From contig QANY01011423.1 of NCBI GenBank assembly GCA_003255025.1, forward strand, positions 950,788 through 1,014,787: a stretch of 64,000 bases of DNA, given 5' to 3'. Source of the DNA: Datisca glomerata. Taxonomy: Eukaryota; Streptophyta; Magnoliopsida; Cucurbitales; Datiscaceae. Both the position numbers and the translations under genes were made by a program. Positions 35,100 to 46,213 of this stretch are shown here, one piece after another. How positions within the stretch are numbered: position 1 is the first letter of the stretch; each line of letters begins with the position of its first letter. The notes beneath the pieces were generated by a model, which saw nothing but the letters and a program-made list of their open reading frames with translations, searched no databases and was not told the DNA's origin.

Positions 35100-36129
35100 G
35101 ACAAGGGAATGTCTTAATATGAGTTTTAATCTTTTAATCTGACTGGTATGGACAAATGTATAAAGAGGATGAATCTTTTCTAGCCTTTCAAAGAGAGGTT
35201 TACAATCAATTCTGAATTTATCATAAAAATCATATATGTAATTTAAAGATTATTTGAAATCTTTGTAGTTGTGTTTTATCTAAGATTTCATTAGGAAACT
35301 TATCCGTAAATTGTATTATATGATCAATTGGTTTAATTATTGAAAGGTGTATTTCAAATCCTAGGAATCTAACCTTAGATTGAAATAATCTAATTTTACT
35401 CGCAGAGATAACTAAACAATTTTGATTTATATCCTAGGAAATGATTCAAGATGTCTCCAATGTTGTTATATTGACTTAGAAAAAATGAGAACATCATCAA
35501 TGTAAACAATCGAGAAATCAGTAAATTGATTAAAGATTTCATTCATTATATTTTGAAATTCACTTGGAGCATTCTTAAGGCCAAAAGGCATTACATTCCA
35601 CTCGTAATGGCCAAATAGAGTTATAAATACAGTTTTATATTTGTCATTTTCAGTTATCTGGATTTTCCAGAATCCAGATCATATCAAACTTAATGAATAT
35701 CATCGCATCTCTAAGTCTATATATCAAGTCTCTTTTGTCTGGTTTTGGATATCTTATCCATTCCAAAACATTATTAATGGGCTTATAGTTAATTACTAAA
35801 CAAGGAACTCCTGGTTCAATTTCACTGGCCTTCTTGACATAAAAGGCTGAGAATCACCAATGAGATTTTCTCCTTCTAATAATATTCTTATTAAGAAGTT
35901 CTGCAATTTCCTTTTTGCAGAATTCGAGCATTTCAAAATTCATTTGAATAGGTCGTGCCTTGGTAGGGATATTTTTCTCATCAAATCCATTAATATAAGG
36001 CAGACTGATAGTTTGTTGCTTCTTGTGCCAGAAAGCATTGGGAATATTAGAACACAATTGTTTATAGATTTTTTTGTTCGAAGATTTAAATTTGTTTTTA
36101 AAGAGCAGAATTCTAGAGATGTTCTTCAA
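35100..36129 (-). pseudogene. Pararetrovirus reverse transcriptase (copy C)
   Basis: The open piece 35854-36129 (91 codons) has IPNAFWHKKQQTISLPYING, then a FDEKNIPTKARPIQMN segment and LEFCKKEIAELLNKNII. This is the start of a caulimovirid RT. Further down, the catalytic YIDD is intact at 35493-35504 (minus strand). Stops and small indels separate the pieces. The RT would copy pregenomic RNA into DNA; it is not functional here. Confidence 0.8.
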
Positions 36130-36164
36130 TTCTTTTGAATTTTAATTCATCCTGTAAAAAACAC

Positions 36165-36620
36165 AATTGTATTTCTCAACTAAGGATCACGTGAGGAAAT
36201 GGAAGCCCCATGTTAATTCAGATTATGTTCTTTGTGTGTCAGGTTCAGAATCAACTCAACACATGTTCTTCAATTGCCCTATGTCTCAAGCTATTTTATC
36301 TTTTATCTTGGTGAAATGTGGCAACATGTATGAGTATGTTCTTGGTCACCAGTTAGTTGATTTTTTATTTAATGATTATAGTGCTGATATTTCTAGATTC
36401 TGTGCCAAGTTCTCGATTTGTCCCTTATCTCTAATGATATTTCCAGGATGATAAGTGATAGACTTATTTTCTTAAGCCAAACTCGAGCTATTATGATTGA
36501 CTCTAGCTTTTTAGATAATTGGTTGTAGGCCGTGTGATTTTTTATTTTGGTTTGGTCCTAGAGTATGCCCCTTGTGTCTGTGTATTTTCCCTTTGATTAG
36601 TATATTTTCCTTTTAACCAA
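36165..36620 (+). mobile_element. 5'-truncated LINE (non-LTR retrotransposon) tail
   Basis: The open frame 36167-36451 encodes a zf-RVT-like zinc region: C-V-S-G...QHMFFNCPMSQAILSF, with the pattern C..C(G)....HLFF.C. It is followed by a short 3' UTR and an A-rich end (accaaaaaaag, 36616). The surrounding pararetrovirus sequence continues on both sides: compare 12855-12900 in copy A, where the same place is uninterrupted (aacacaattatttttcttta). So this is a separate insertion into copy C. Confidence 0.65.
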
Positions 36621-36779
36621 AAAAAGAAATTAGATTTATGGTTTTAGAAACAAATTTTTCTTTTAAAGTTTTCAATTTCTCATTGTGAGAAAATGAAAGA
36701 GATTTAAATTTAACAGGTTTGTTCATGAGTAAATAATTGTCTCATCATACTTTGTGGTAAAATGATACAACAGTGAATT
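36621..36779 (-). pseudogene. Pararetrovirus protease-region remnant (copy C)
   Basis: Nucleotide match to copy A at 12900-13040, with landmarks ttttcaatttctcattgt and aaaatgatacaacag in both. No open frame. Marks the right edge of the pararetrovirus cluster. Confidence 0.6.
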
Positions 36780-36889
36780 AGACAAGGTAATTGGAGTGTT
36801 TCAATGCTTACATGCTTCTTTTTAATATGCTTAATCCATGAATTGCAACAGATTTAATATGATGGTTTTTGTGTGTCTTTTTCTATCAG

Positions 36890-37464
36890 CATTTCCCTCA
36901 GGTGTACATAACAGGTGCAGATGCATCTATACCTTCACATGAATTAGTTGTAGTTCTTGAGGTACTAGATATATATTATTTCTAGTCTTGTAATATTTTT
37001 GGTATAAAAAACACTACTTTGAAGTTAAAAAAACTACTTGAAAATTTGTGTGCCTTTCTTGGTAATTGTATTTAGGCTTGGACACCAGTAGTTCTAAGCT
37101 TGGATATTACTAGTGTGTACAAAGCAACCAGTGAAACAATCACTTATGGACTACTTGACCCCTCTGTGAGTTTCATTTTCTATACCAAGAATTATCTTAA
37201 AGTTCACTGTAGTTTACTTGATAACTGATTTTAATGTGCCACTTATTGCTGTAATAATCCAAGAATTGGTTCTATTTTTTGGTCTTTGTGGGAATAATAT
37301 TATTGGAAGTGGTTTAAGGACTAAATTTATTACGTTATTGATTACATTGGCTAACTACTACTATTTCATTCCAACTAATTTATCTTTGTCATCTTCAGAA
37401 ATTTCATAATCTGATTCAAGACCTCATTGTAATGGCTGATAAAGACAAATCATTTGACACGGAG
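36890..37464 (+). pseudogene. Three exon-like fragments of an unidentified plant gene
   Basis: Exon-like blocks at 36890-36961 (24 codons), 37076-37165 (30 codons) and 37399-37464 (22 codons) are each preceded by a T-rich tract plus AG and followed by GT (gtacta, gtgagt, gtttgt). All introns are phase 0 and the combined frame has no stop. The segments include VYITGADASIPSHELVVVLE, AWTPVVLSLDITSVYKATSE and FHNLIQDLIVMADKDKSFDT. I do not recognise the protein. No start or end exon was found, so this is a partial gene copy, captured or left after a rearrangement. Confidence 0.5.
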
Positions 37465-38166
37465 GTTTGTTTCTCATTCTGTCTATCTTTTTAAATGCTT
37501 TGTTTAATATGAATCTCATTGCATATGCGGGTAGATATGATTTAGAATCACCCAAGGCTTAGTTATTCTCATTTTGGGTCATAGTTTTAAATTGAGGCAT
37601 TGTTCATTGAACTCAACTAATGGCCAGGATGTAACTGATTGTTTAATCACTTGTAATATGAATAATAGATCATTACAAGTTTTTTCTACCCCACATTACA
37701 AGACCTAATCTCCATATAACATTTAAAAAAAAATTTAGCAATGAAATTGTTAATCTGGAATTGGATGATATTGAGATACTTTATTTGTGTGCATGTTCAT
37801 GTGAATTATTTGAATATGTTTGCATTAGAATTTATTGTTGAAATACTTTTAATCTATGATATTTGTTTAATCAGAAATGTTTTGCTTATAATAGAGGTAT
37901 TGGCGGGTTTCAGTTCATTGGCAACTGATTATTGCAGAGGATTATGCTGGTTGCATTACTGACAATAGAGTATACATTCATGGTTGAGGATTATCTAGTT
38001 CTTCATTTCGTTTTATGTTGTCCATGCTTTTACTTCATCTCACTGCAATAAATATGAAGGGTCACAAAGTTTTACGCTTTACTACAACCTTGTTCGCTGC
38101 TCAAATCACCAAGCAAGCATTTTCAATAACAGTATAATTACTTATCGTGTGTGGGTCTTATTGTAG
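37465..38166 (+). other. Intron-like or spacer DNA between gene fragments
   Basis: T-rich, with no clear exon. A block near 37880-37960 has a possible short coding look, but I could not tie it to either neighbouring fragment. Confidence 0.3.
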
Positions 38167-38707
38167 GTCTTCTTCTCTGGAATCAAACTAGGCAGCGCTG
38201 GATAGGAAATAAAAAAATATGCAGAGCTCAGCAGGCTCGAGAGCCAAATTAAGTATGTTGTTTCCCCATTGTCCTATTTATCAAATTACAATTATTGCCT
38301 TTTGTTCACATGTATGCGCTAGAAAATATATGAAGTTATAACTAGATTTATGTCATACTATCTTTCTTAAACTCAATTGAATAAGAGTTACTATGACATA
38401 AACAAGTACTTAGCCCATGTGAAATAGGTTGCTTATTGATTGGTCTTTGTTTTGTTTTTCTTTTTTGCATCTTGCCATTCCCTATCATCTCTCCATACCA
38501 AAATAGTTTGATTGCAGTTGGAAAAAGGCATATGACAGTTTAATAGGAAGCAACAAGCCGTTTCCATAGCCAATTCCTCTCGCTGTAAGTCTCCATCTCG
38601 CTCGTCTAAAAATTGTAATTTATCTCATTGATCAATGGCTTAAAAATTTATAGGAAATAATAGATTTTTTCGTAGACATGTGGGAGCAAGACGGGTTATA
38701 TGACTGA
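38167..38707 (+). pseudogene. Gag1-like clamp domain (DUF4050) pseudogene, 3' exons
   Basis: Exons at about 38167-38252, 38518-38584 and 38654-38707. They read LLLWNQTRQRWIGN, then AYDSLIGSNKPFP and PIPLA, then IDFFVDMWEQDGLYD and a TGA stop (38705-38707). These are the conserved C-terminal segments of plant Gag1-like clamp (DUF4050) proteins. Defects: a missing base near the end of the first block shifts the frame and weakens the donor, and an in-frame TAG near 38574 replaces a Gln codon between two prolines. The N-terminal exons are absent; what lies upstream is a different gene's fragments. Confidence 0.65.
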
Positions 38708-38924
38708 GAATGCGACGTGAAAGACATCACAGAATGCTTAAATTTGAGAAGTCATTGAATGGCTTCTTGTAAATATTGAATTGCTAAAAAACAAACAAAA
38801 ATAAAAGAAGGCGATCAGTGTAAATAGTGACTTGTGTAACAAGATGAACAATATCATCACACGCCCACTCTGGCCTTTCCTTTATATATACACCCTTTTT
38901 GACTTGCACTTTGCCCCTTTTTTT

Positions 38925-40250
38925 AGTGTGTGAAATGACCAAGTGTGTTAAATGATTAAGTTACAAAAATGGCTACATTGTGAAAATAAGAAAATAACTA
39001 AGTACATTAAAATGACCAAGTATGTTAAAACGGTTAAGGGTATGAAAATGTGTGAAAATGAACAAGTGTATAAATAAATACGTGTGTGAAAATTGCTAAA
39101 TGTACGTGAAATTGGCTAACTTGCAAAAATTGTTAAGTGTGAGAAAATGATAAAACGTATGAAAATAAAAAAAATGACCAACTAAGCGCATGGCGGTTCG
39201 CCATAGGGAATGTATGTGAAAATGCCTAAAATATATTTGAAAATACTTAAGTGCATGAAAATATGAATAAGTGATAAAACAAGTACATAAAAATGGCAAA
39301 GGGTTAGAAATTACTAAGTGAATGAAAATTGTCAAGATGTTGTGGCTAAGTTGCAAAAATGGCTAAGTGTAGAACTAAAACCGCCGTTATAGAACTAAAA
39401 ACCAAAGCTAAAGAAACTTCTGTGAAAAGGGCTATCTTGTTAAAATTATTAAGTACATGAACATAGTTGAGTTCCATCAAAACAAGCGATGAAAATTGCA
39501 AAGAAGAGAAAATTCTTAAGTGTATGAAAATATACTACGTGCATGTGAAAATAAAAAAAATGATCCAGTGTAAGAAAATGACCAAGTGTGTAAAACTAAA
39601 TACTAACCTGCCACACTAGGGCCAAACGCCACAATGGGGACCTAAATGTCATTACTACATGCTGAGAGTATGAAAATGATCAAGTGTGTGAAAATGACTA
39701 AGTGGTGTGAATATATAATTTATCGACTATGATAAAGTATGCGAAAATGTATAAATATATGAAATGAATGTATAAATGTAGAAAAACAACTACATGAAAA
39801 TGACAAGTATATGTAAATGACCAAGTGTGTGAATATATAATTTATCGACTATGATAAAGTATGCGAAAATGTATAAATGTATGAAATGACCAAATGTGTG
39901 AAAATGATAGTGTATGAAAATGTTTAAGTGTGTGAATTGGCTAAGTTGTTAAGTGTGTGAAAATTATACTTAGCAATTGGAACCATTAAACTAGCATTTG
40001 ATAATAAAGAAATGACCAAGTGTGTTAAATGATTAAGTTGTAAATAAAGTTAAGTTGTGAAAATGACTAAGCACATGAAAATGACTAAGTATGTTAAAAT
40101 GGTTAAGGGTATGAAAATGGTTAAATGTGCAAAAAATAATTAAGTGTGTGAAAATGGTTAAGTGTGAAAATGACTAAACGTAAGAAAATCGTTAAGTGTG
40201 TGAAAATGTCCAAGTATGTAAATATAGCTAAGTGTATACGAAAATTGTTA
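38925..40250. repeat. Minisatellite of about 18-20 bp units (AAATGACYAAGTGTGTG type)
   Basis: The motif aaaatgac(c/t)aagtgtgtg recurs dozens of times with drift, with no fixed long period. Larger duplicated blocks lie inside it: a stretch containing atatataatttatcgactat occurs at 39711 and again at 39833 (122 bp apart), and aaatgaccaagtgtgttaaa occurs near 38933 and 40011. It is not coding; short frames across it are by-products. Confidence 0.8.
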
Positions 40251-40322
40251 AGAGTCAAATGCCACAATGGGGACCTAAATGTCATCACTACATGGTGAGT
40301 CGCCATTCAGAACTGGCTTTTG

Positions 40323-40560
40323 GGCCCCAAACGCTAGTCATGGCTGGCGAATCGCCTATCATGACTGGTGTTTGGGGCCTGTTGGTCGCCCCAAATGCCA
40401 GACACACAGGCGCTTGGCCCATGTCACTAGGACACGAGCCAAGCACCTGTTACCATGGCGTTTGGGGCTCAAACGTATCCAGCAAGCCCCATACGCCAGT
40501 CATGGTAGGCGAATAACCTACAATGACTGGCGTGTGGGGCCAGCTGGTGGCGTTTGAGTC
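40323..40560. repeat. 162-bp tandem repeat carrying GC-rich hairpins
   Basis: Two units, offset 162 bp. Each contains an inverted repeat. Unit 1 has arms 40323-40342 and 40360-40379 (20 bp, two mismatches, both G-T compatible in RNA). Unit 2 has arms 40486-40509 and 40517-40540 (24 bp, two mismatches) with a 7-base loop. The sequence is strikingly GC-rich for this window. Confidence 0.75.
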
Positions 40561-40599
40561 CCAAACTCTAGACACATAGGCATTTGGTCTCAATACTCC

Positions 40600-41430
40600 T
40601 TATTGGATCGTGGCACGCGCAAGTCAACTTCAGGAGAGCGTAACTTTTGACTCGGGTGGAACCACGTGAGCCATAAGGTATCAATTTGAATTTTTATTCA
40701 GAGATATACATGTGCGAGCAGGTTTACTCATCGCTGCCTAATTTTGGGTCCAAAAACACTGTTTTAAGTACTTTCAGAGGCCCGGAAGTTGTTTCGGTCT
40801 TAATTTTAGACGTTTTCATAATTCCCGTCTCTTTTAATTTTTAGGATTTTTATATGCTTATAAATTAAAACATAAATACGTTATTTTCAAAATATTATGG
40901 TGTTATAATTTATAAAATAAAAGGTTAATATTTCAAATTTCAATATTCAATTTCAAACTTTTAGTGGATATGTTCGATTTATAGATAAGTTCTAACCTTG
41001 AGGGTTATATGTGTTCGTCAAACCGACAAATAAGATTTATCGACCATCAATAACAACTTTCAACAAGTTTATGAATAAGTGTTCAATTGTATCGAGAATC
41101 CTTATTTAATCCAATCTAATTTCATATAATAAATGTGTATCATGAATGTTTGCATTGAAATAACAAATTTTTTCTTTCTTTATCAATGATTTTCCCTGTG
41201 TATGGTAAATAATTACAAAAATATCAATTTTATGGTTGATTGTGAAGAATGTGAATAGGCCCTAAAAAGTGGCGATTGGGAGGGAGACTGGAAATCGCTT
41301 ATTTAGACATGGCGTTTGATGATGCAATAGGCGATTGGAGGCATAAAACTAACGCTTAGCTTTGAAATTGTGATTAGCACTTTCAACATGGCATTTAGGT
41401 GCTAAAAATAGGTGATTCACCTATTAGATA
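40600..41430. other. Non-coding, possible retroelement LTR fragment
   Basis: About 40600-40830 contains text such as gcgtaacttttgactcggg and cccggaagttgtttcg that reads like plant LTR sequence. 40840-41240 is AT-rich. 41260-41430 has repeated ggcgattgg and atggcgtttg motifs akin to the preceding hairpin repeat. No gene is visible. Confidence 0.35.
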
Positions 41431-41504
41431 TGGGGATTAGGTTGTACGTATTTGGTGAACCCCTCCAAGAATTATTATTTTATATGTATTTGGTGAATTT
41501 CACT

Positions 41505-41815
41505 ATGTAATTAATCATTCTTGGAGGGGTTCACCAAAATATTTCACGTACAAAATTAATCTTTCTTGGGGGGGTTCATCAAAATATTTCCACGCACAAA
41601 ATTAATCATTTTTCGAGAGATTCACCAAAATATTTCACGTACAAAATTAATCATTCTTGGAAAGGTTCACCAAACCATTTCACATACAAAATTAATCATT
41701 CTTTGAGGGGTTCACCAAAATATTTCACGTACAAAATTAATCATTCTTGGAGGACTTCACCAAAATATTTCACATACAAAATTGATCATTCTTTGAGGGG
41801 TTCACTAAAATATTT
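41505..41815 (-). repeat. 45-bp tandem array, reversed relative to the next array
   Basis: About seven units with starts of the ttcttgg core near 41518, 41563, 41609, 41654, 41699, 41744 and 41789. The consensus includes aggggttcaccaaaatattt then cacgtacaaaattaatcatt. Its reverse complement (gtacgtg..tttggtgaacccctccaagaat) is the core of the 59-bp array at 42.1-42.8 kb. Confidence 0.8.
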
Positions 41816-42119
41816 TAACAATTTATTACTAAATTCAAATCTAATTTAAAATATAAGTGAATATACTTAATGTTCACATAAAAAATTAAAAATTTTGATA
41901 ATTTTGTTTGCGATTCATCTAGTATACCCTTATCAATTTAAAAAAATCAAATTTGTTGAAAAATCGTCATAAAAAGGTCCTAAAAACTATTGTATCGATG
42001 CAAAATTACTGAAAAAACAACAAAACTGCCAAAAATGAAAAAGAAAAATCACCAACCACCGGTAATGGGCCCAAAACCACCGGTATTGGATGAAAAACCA
42101 CCGGTATTGGTTAGAGAAA

Positions 42120-42835
42120 TCACCGGGATAGATTGGTGAACCCTAGTACGTAATTGGTGAACCCTAGTACATAATTGGTGAACCCATTACGTAATTGATG
42201 AACTCTAGTACGTAATTGGTAAACCCCAATACGTAATTGGTGAACCCCAGTACGTATTTGGTGAACTTTTTAAAAATTATTAATTTGTACGTAATTGGTG
42301 AAATCTACTACCTAATTGGTGAACTCCTCGAAGAATTATTCTTTTGTACGTATTTGGTGAACCTCACTACATAATTGGTGAGCCCACTACATAATTGGTG
42401 AACCACACTACAACTACGTAATTGGTGAACCCCACTACGTAATTGATGAACTCTTCCAAGAATTATTCCTTTGTACGTATTTGGTGAACCCCACTACGTA
42501 ATTAGTGAACCGCACCAAGAATTATTCTTTTGTACGTATTTGGTGAATCCCACTACATAATTAGTGAACTCCTCTAAAAATTATTCTTTTGTACGTATTT
42601 GGTGAACCCCACTACGTAATTGGTGAACCCCTCCAAGAATTCTTCTTTTGTACGTATTCGGTGAACCCCGATACGTAATTAATGAAACTCACTACGTAAT
42701 TGGTGAACTCTAGTATGTATTTGGTGAATTTCTCCAAGAATTATTATTTTGTACGTATTTGGTGAACCCGACTACATAATTACTGAACCCTATTATGTAT
42801 TTGATGAACTCCATTATATATTTGGTAAATAAAAA
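42120..42835 (+). repeat. 59-bp tandem array built on tacgta(t/a)ttggtgaacccc
   Basis: Regular starts of gtacgta at 42287, 42346 and then 42473, 42532, 42591 and 42650 show a 59-bp period. Each unit has two shorter copies of acgta(t/a)ttggtgaacc followed by ctccaagaattattctttt. The flanks (42120-42280 and 42660-42835) hold the about 20-bp subrepeats without the long spacer. No coding. Confidence 0.85.
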
Positions 42836-42839
42836 AACT

Positions 42840-43417
42840 CAAAAAAAAAATTAAAACCTACTACCTGCTAAGCTTTGCATGTCTCAGTTTACTCCATTCA
42901 CAATCAAAATCTTATAATAGCCCAACATTTTTTAAGGCATGATAAAACTTTCCCTCCTTAACTACTTAACTACTTGTCTGCTTGTTTGTATTTGACTTTA
43001 ATCACAACCATCAACTATTCCTTGAGTCAATCCGCCATTATAATCTTACATCATTTAGAATCACCAAACTGTTGTCATTGTGTCATGTCATAATTCTTTT
43101 TTTAATGTTAACCGTTAGATCTCAATCAAGTGTTACAATTTTTAGGTATTTTTTTGAAAAACTAACCTTGTAATTATTCATTTAATGGTTATCTAATGCG
43201 TGGTTTAATTATATTTCATAACATAATTATAAAAATATTACCATTTTAAATTAAATATGTGCATAACCCTTAGATTAAATACAAATTAAAAAAATTATAG
43301 AATAAACAAGAGTGAAAATTTTGATGGTTGAAATACAAAGATAAAAGAGTGATTTTAAGTGTTTGGTGTGATAATTTAACAAAAAGGTATGACATATAGG
43401 ATGACTTTTTATAATCA
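42840..43417. other. Intergenic AT-rich DNA, no feature seen
   Basis: No gene, RNA or element terminus is recognised in this stretch. Confidence 0.5.
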
Positions 43418-44311
43418 CTAGTCCCATGCCCGTGCTCTACAAGGGTTATGCACATATTGACTATTATAAGATTTTTAGATAGAAACCACCCTAAATTACA
43501 TAATTATATCATTATACTTATAGACTTATGCAAATTATTTTATGTTTTTTTATAGTAGCCTATTAGGTTTGAAGAACAAATATAAAATGAAAATTTATTT
43601 AGAACTAATAAATATGTCTAAAAATAATAATGAAATTTATTGAGTCTCTTTAAACAATTGAGAAGTTGAAAAAATACCAAGCCAATGGAAGAGTGATTGG
43701 AGTAAACATGTGAATTAGATGAGTAAAAAATATAATAAAGTGAGTATATGTTTTTCAACATGGTTGTAATTCTTTTGAAATGAGTTATTAATGGCACACC
43801 ATAAATTTGTCATCAATATAATAACGTAAAAACAAACTTTTTTTTGCCAAAACAATGTAAACAAACTTAATTAAGTTGTGAATTATGAAAAGAAAAAGAA
43901 AAAAAATTTAAGTTGTTGTAATTAGTGATTGAGTAAGGTAAATTTTTTACAAAATATATTACAATTTTTACACTCATGACTATTATGTTGTAATATTATA
44001 AAATATAATTACTCATTTATAAATATTTTCCATAGCATTGTAAATACTTTAAAGTTTATTCAAATATAAACATATCAATATAATTAATATTAGCTATTTG
44101 TGCTTAAAAAATTGGGGTAAAAAGTCATAAAATCACCATATAACTAATAACTAATGATATAACTTTTTTATATTTAATAAATTAACTTTCTTTCTTATTA
44201 AATTATTATAATTATGTAATATATGACATGTGACATAATGAGAAGAAATGAAAAGTGACACGTGACACAATATGAGATTGCATACCCAACTTTATATATA
44301 TGATTTGATGA
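43418..44311 (-). mobile_element. Non-autonomous Helitron, minus strand (probable)
   Basis: Read on the minus strand, the 3' end is ..gcacgggcatgggaCTAG with a T next to it, preceded by an imperfect hairpin (cccttgtagagcacggg, 43425-43441). The 5' end reads TCATCAAATCATATATATAA with an A before it. TC...CTRR ends inserted between A and T are the Helitron signature. No Rep/helicase sequence. About 0.9 kb. Confidence 0.5.
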
Positions 44312-44880
44312 TAGTAATGAAACGTCAATGATGAGTAAGGAGGAGAATCGGCAATAGGAGGATCCACATCCGTATTGGAAACTCTTTATAAGGTAAAGAT
44401 ATCTAAGTAAAAGTTGAATACAAAGATAAGTTCATGTTCAGTCATTTATAACTTACAAGATTAATAATCATTCAACTTAATCTAATAACTCATAAAAATT
44501 ATTGAAACCTAATTTAAACATTCCCTCCACTACCCCGAGCTGGCTCATCTTATAGACACAGTGATAGATTATGTGCAAACTAATCTACATTCTCCAGAAG
44601 AAACCCATACAAAGATTGTATTGAGAAAACCACAATTCTCTTTACAAAACCAGAAGAATTTTTTATACAAACAAATTAAAAGAAGAGAAGGAAAAATGCT
44701 CTAGATCAGATGACCCGGTAAAAAAAGTACAAAATAGACTTTAGACCTTACAAGTTTGTGGTCGTTGTTAACCAAGATATGTTAACTGGTTTTGTTATCC
44801 CTTCGCCAATAAAACACCGTTCCTCATGCATGGATATGAAGTTAATTGAAAGAGCATAACTTTTGTGAAGAAAAAAATGA
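44312..44880. other. Intergenic DNA, no feature seen
   Basis: Contains no recognisable gene or element end. Confidence 0.4.
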
Positions 44881-44899
44881 TGTCTTCCAATTGTATTTA

Positions 44900-45830
44900 A
44901 TTGATAATTCTACGTCACTGTTATTAGTGTCATACTAGAAGCAGGGACAATGATAGAAATTTTTGTAAAAAGCACAAACAGTAAATGCAAAAGGATGTCA
45001 TTTATAAATGTACAACTGCACATACATAGATACGTTATAGATAATAATAACATACTAATAGCACGAACAATGTTACAAATTTTTGCAAATGAGACAAACA
45101 ATAATGCAAAAAGATGTCATTCATAAGTATACAACTACATATGTACATACACACAAAAAAGTTTTCAGAAAAATCAACACAATTTCATCATGATTACAAA
45201 GAAAGATAAAACTAAAATCTTTATGCTATTATAATATTCCTCTATGATACTTCATGTCTTGAAAGAGGTACATAATAGGTCTACTCTCAGTATCATTAAA
45301 TACATCATTCACAATGTATGTGATCAAACTTTATCATTGATGACCCAATCAGTTGCACAATCGGCTGTATGATTTCCATCGTAGAAAATATTATTTCTAT
45401 AAAACTTGTTGTAACCAACAAATTTAAACAGAGTTATAAGCTTTTTTTCCTTAACCATTTCTTGAGCTAGCTTAACATTATACTTCAATCCCAAAAACTC
45501 ATCACTAGAACTTATATCATGAGAGCGGTGTGTTCAAATTTTTGGCCTTGCAACGACCATCAAATGGATCATGGACTAAACGTATATAAGTATCTACTTG
45601 ATCATCAAGTGTTAAACGTTGAATCTTTAATTTTAAAGAGATAAAATTGAACAATACGAATCAAATTAATATTATCAAATGTAAAGAACGAATCATCTTT
45701 CTTCAAGAAAGTCATACACAAGAGGTATTCAATATTAATTCCGTTTGAAAAGTAGAGGTAACGACCCATCTCAACATTTATTTTGTTTGAAAAGTAGGAA
45801 TACGAGCCATCTCTCATATTTTTTGTTCAT
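44900..45830. repeat. Dispersed repeat, copy 1 (partner at 48.96-49.87 kb)
   Basis: Direct, diverged duplicate of 48960-49870. Shared landmarks are attataatattcctctat (45227 and 49255) and tattatttctataaaa (about 45387 and 49421). Its left part also holds an internal tandem pair of about 119 bp (44930 and 45048). The minus strand has small open pieces (45605-45817) resembling part of the partner's 49521-49850 frame. Family unknown. Confidence 0.6.
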
Positions 45831-46105
45831 CATTGAGTTTCACTAGTTTTGATAGGTTATTAACTGTACTGTATGTTAACTAATCTTGTGATGCATGTTG
45901 TATTTATCTCTATATTCATTTTTAGTCACATAATTTTTTTCCTAAAATAAAAAAAAAATCTTTCACCATTCCTTTTGTGAGAAAAGTCTGATATTGTCAT
46001 TGAATTGATTTTAGACATACTATTTAGATATGGTTTTATAAACTATACATGCAATTTTTTAGGTAGAATAACTGCTGCACTAGGTCTGTTAGGTCTGTTT
46101 CTCCC
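45831..46105. other. Intergenic DNA, no feature seen
   Basis: AT-rich, no coding frame of note. Confidence 0.4.
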
Positions 46106-46107
46106 CT

Positions 46108-46213
46108 GGTGGCCAAATATTGGATGGGTAAGGCCGTTGGTCTCCAAATATTGGATGGGTAAGGCCGTTGGTCTCCAAATATTGGATGGGTAAGGCCGTT
46201 GGTCTCCAAATAT
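46108..46213. repeat. 31-bp tandem repeat, about 3.4 copies
   Basis: Unit ggatgggtaaggccgttggt then ctccaaatatt, nearly identical between copies. Short open frames across it on both strands are artefacts of the repeat, since 31 is not a multiple of 3 and they run through only three copies. Confidence 0.9.

Larger units (their letters stand above)
34605..36779 (-). mobile_element. Endogenous pararetrovirus copy C, part 2 (protease, RT, RNase H)
   Basis: The best-preserved enzymatic part of the pararetrovirus cluster, minus strand. From 36779 down: protease-region sequence (36779-36621), a LINE insertion (36165-36620), RT (36129-about 35100) and RNase H (about 35040-34690), ending at the Ogre insertion. 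The right end at 36779 is abrupt; unrelated DNA follows. Confidence 0.75.

Noticed and set aside
40232..40557. Two overlapping plus-strand frames of over 90 codons
   Set aside because: They run through the GC-rich hairpin repeat in two phases at once, and the residues show no domain.
42120..42835. Regular 59-bp repeats that resemble a CRISPR array at first sight
   Set aside because: The spacing is filled by diverged copies of the same motif, not by unique spacers; there are no cas genes and the DNA is plant nuclear. It is a minisatellite.
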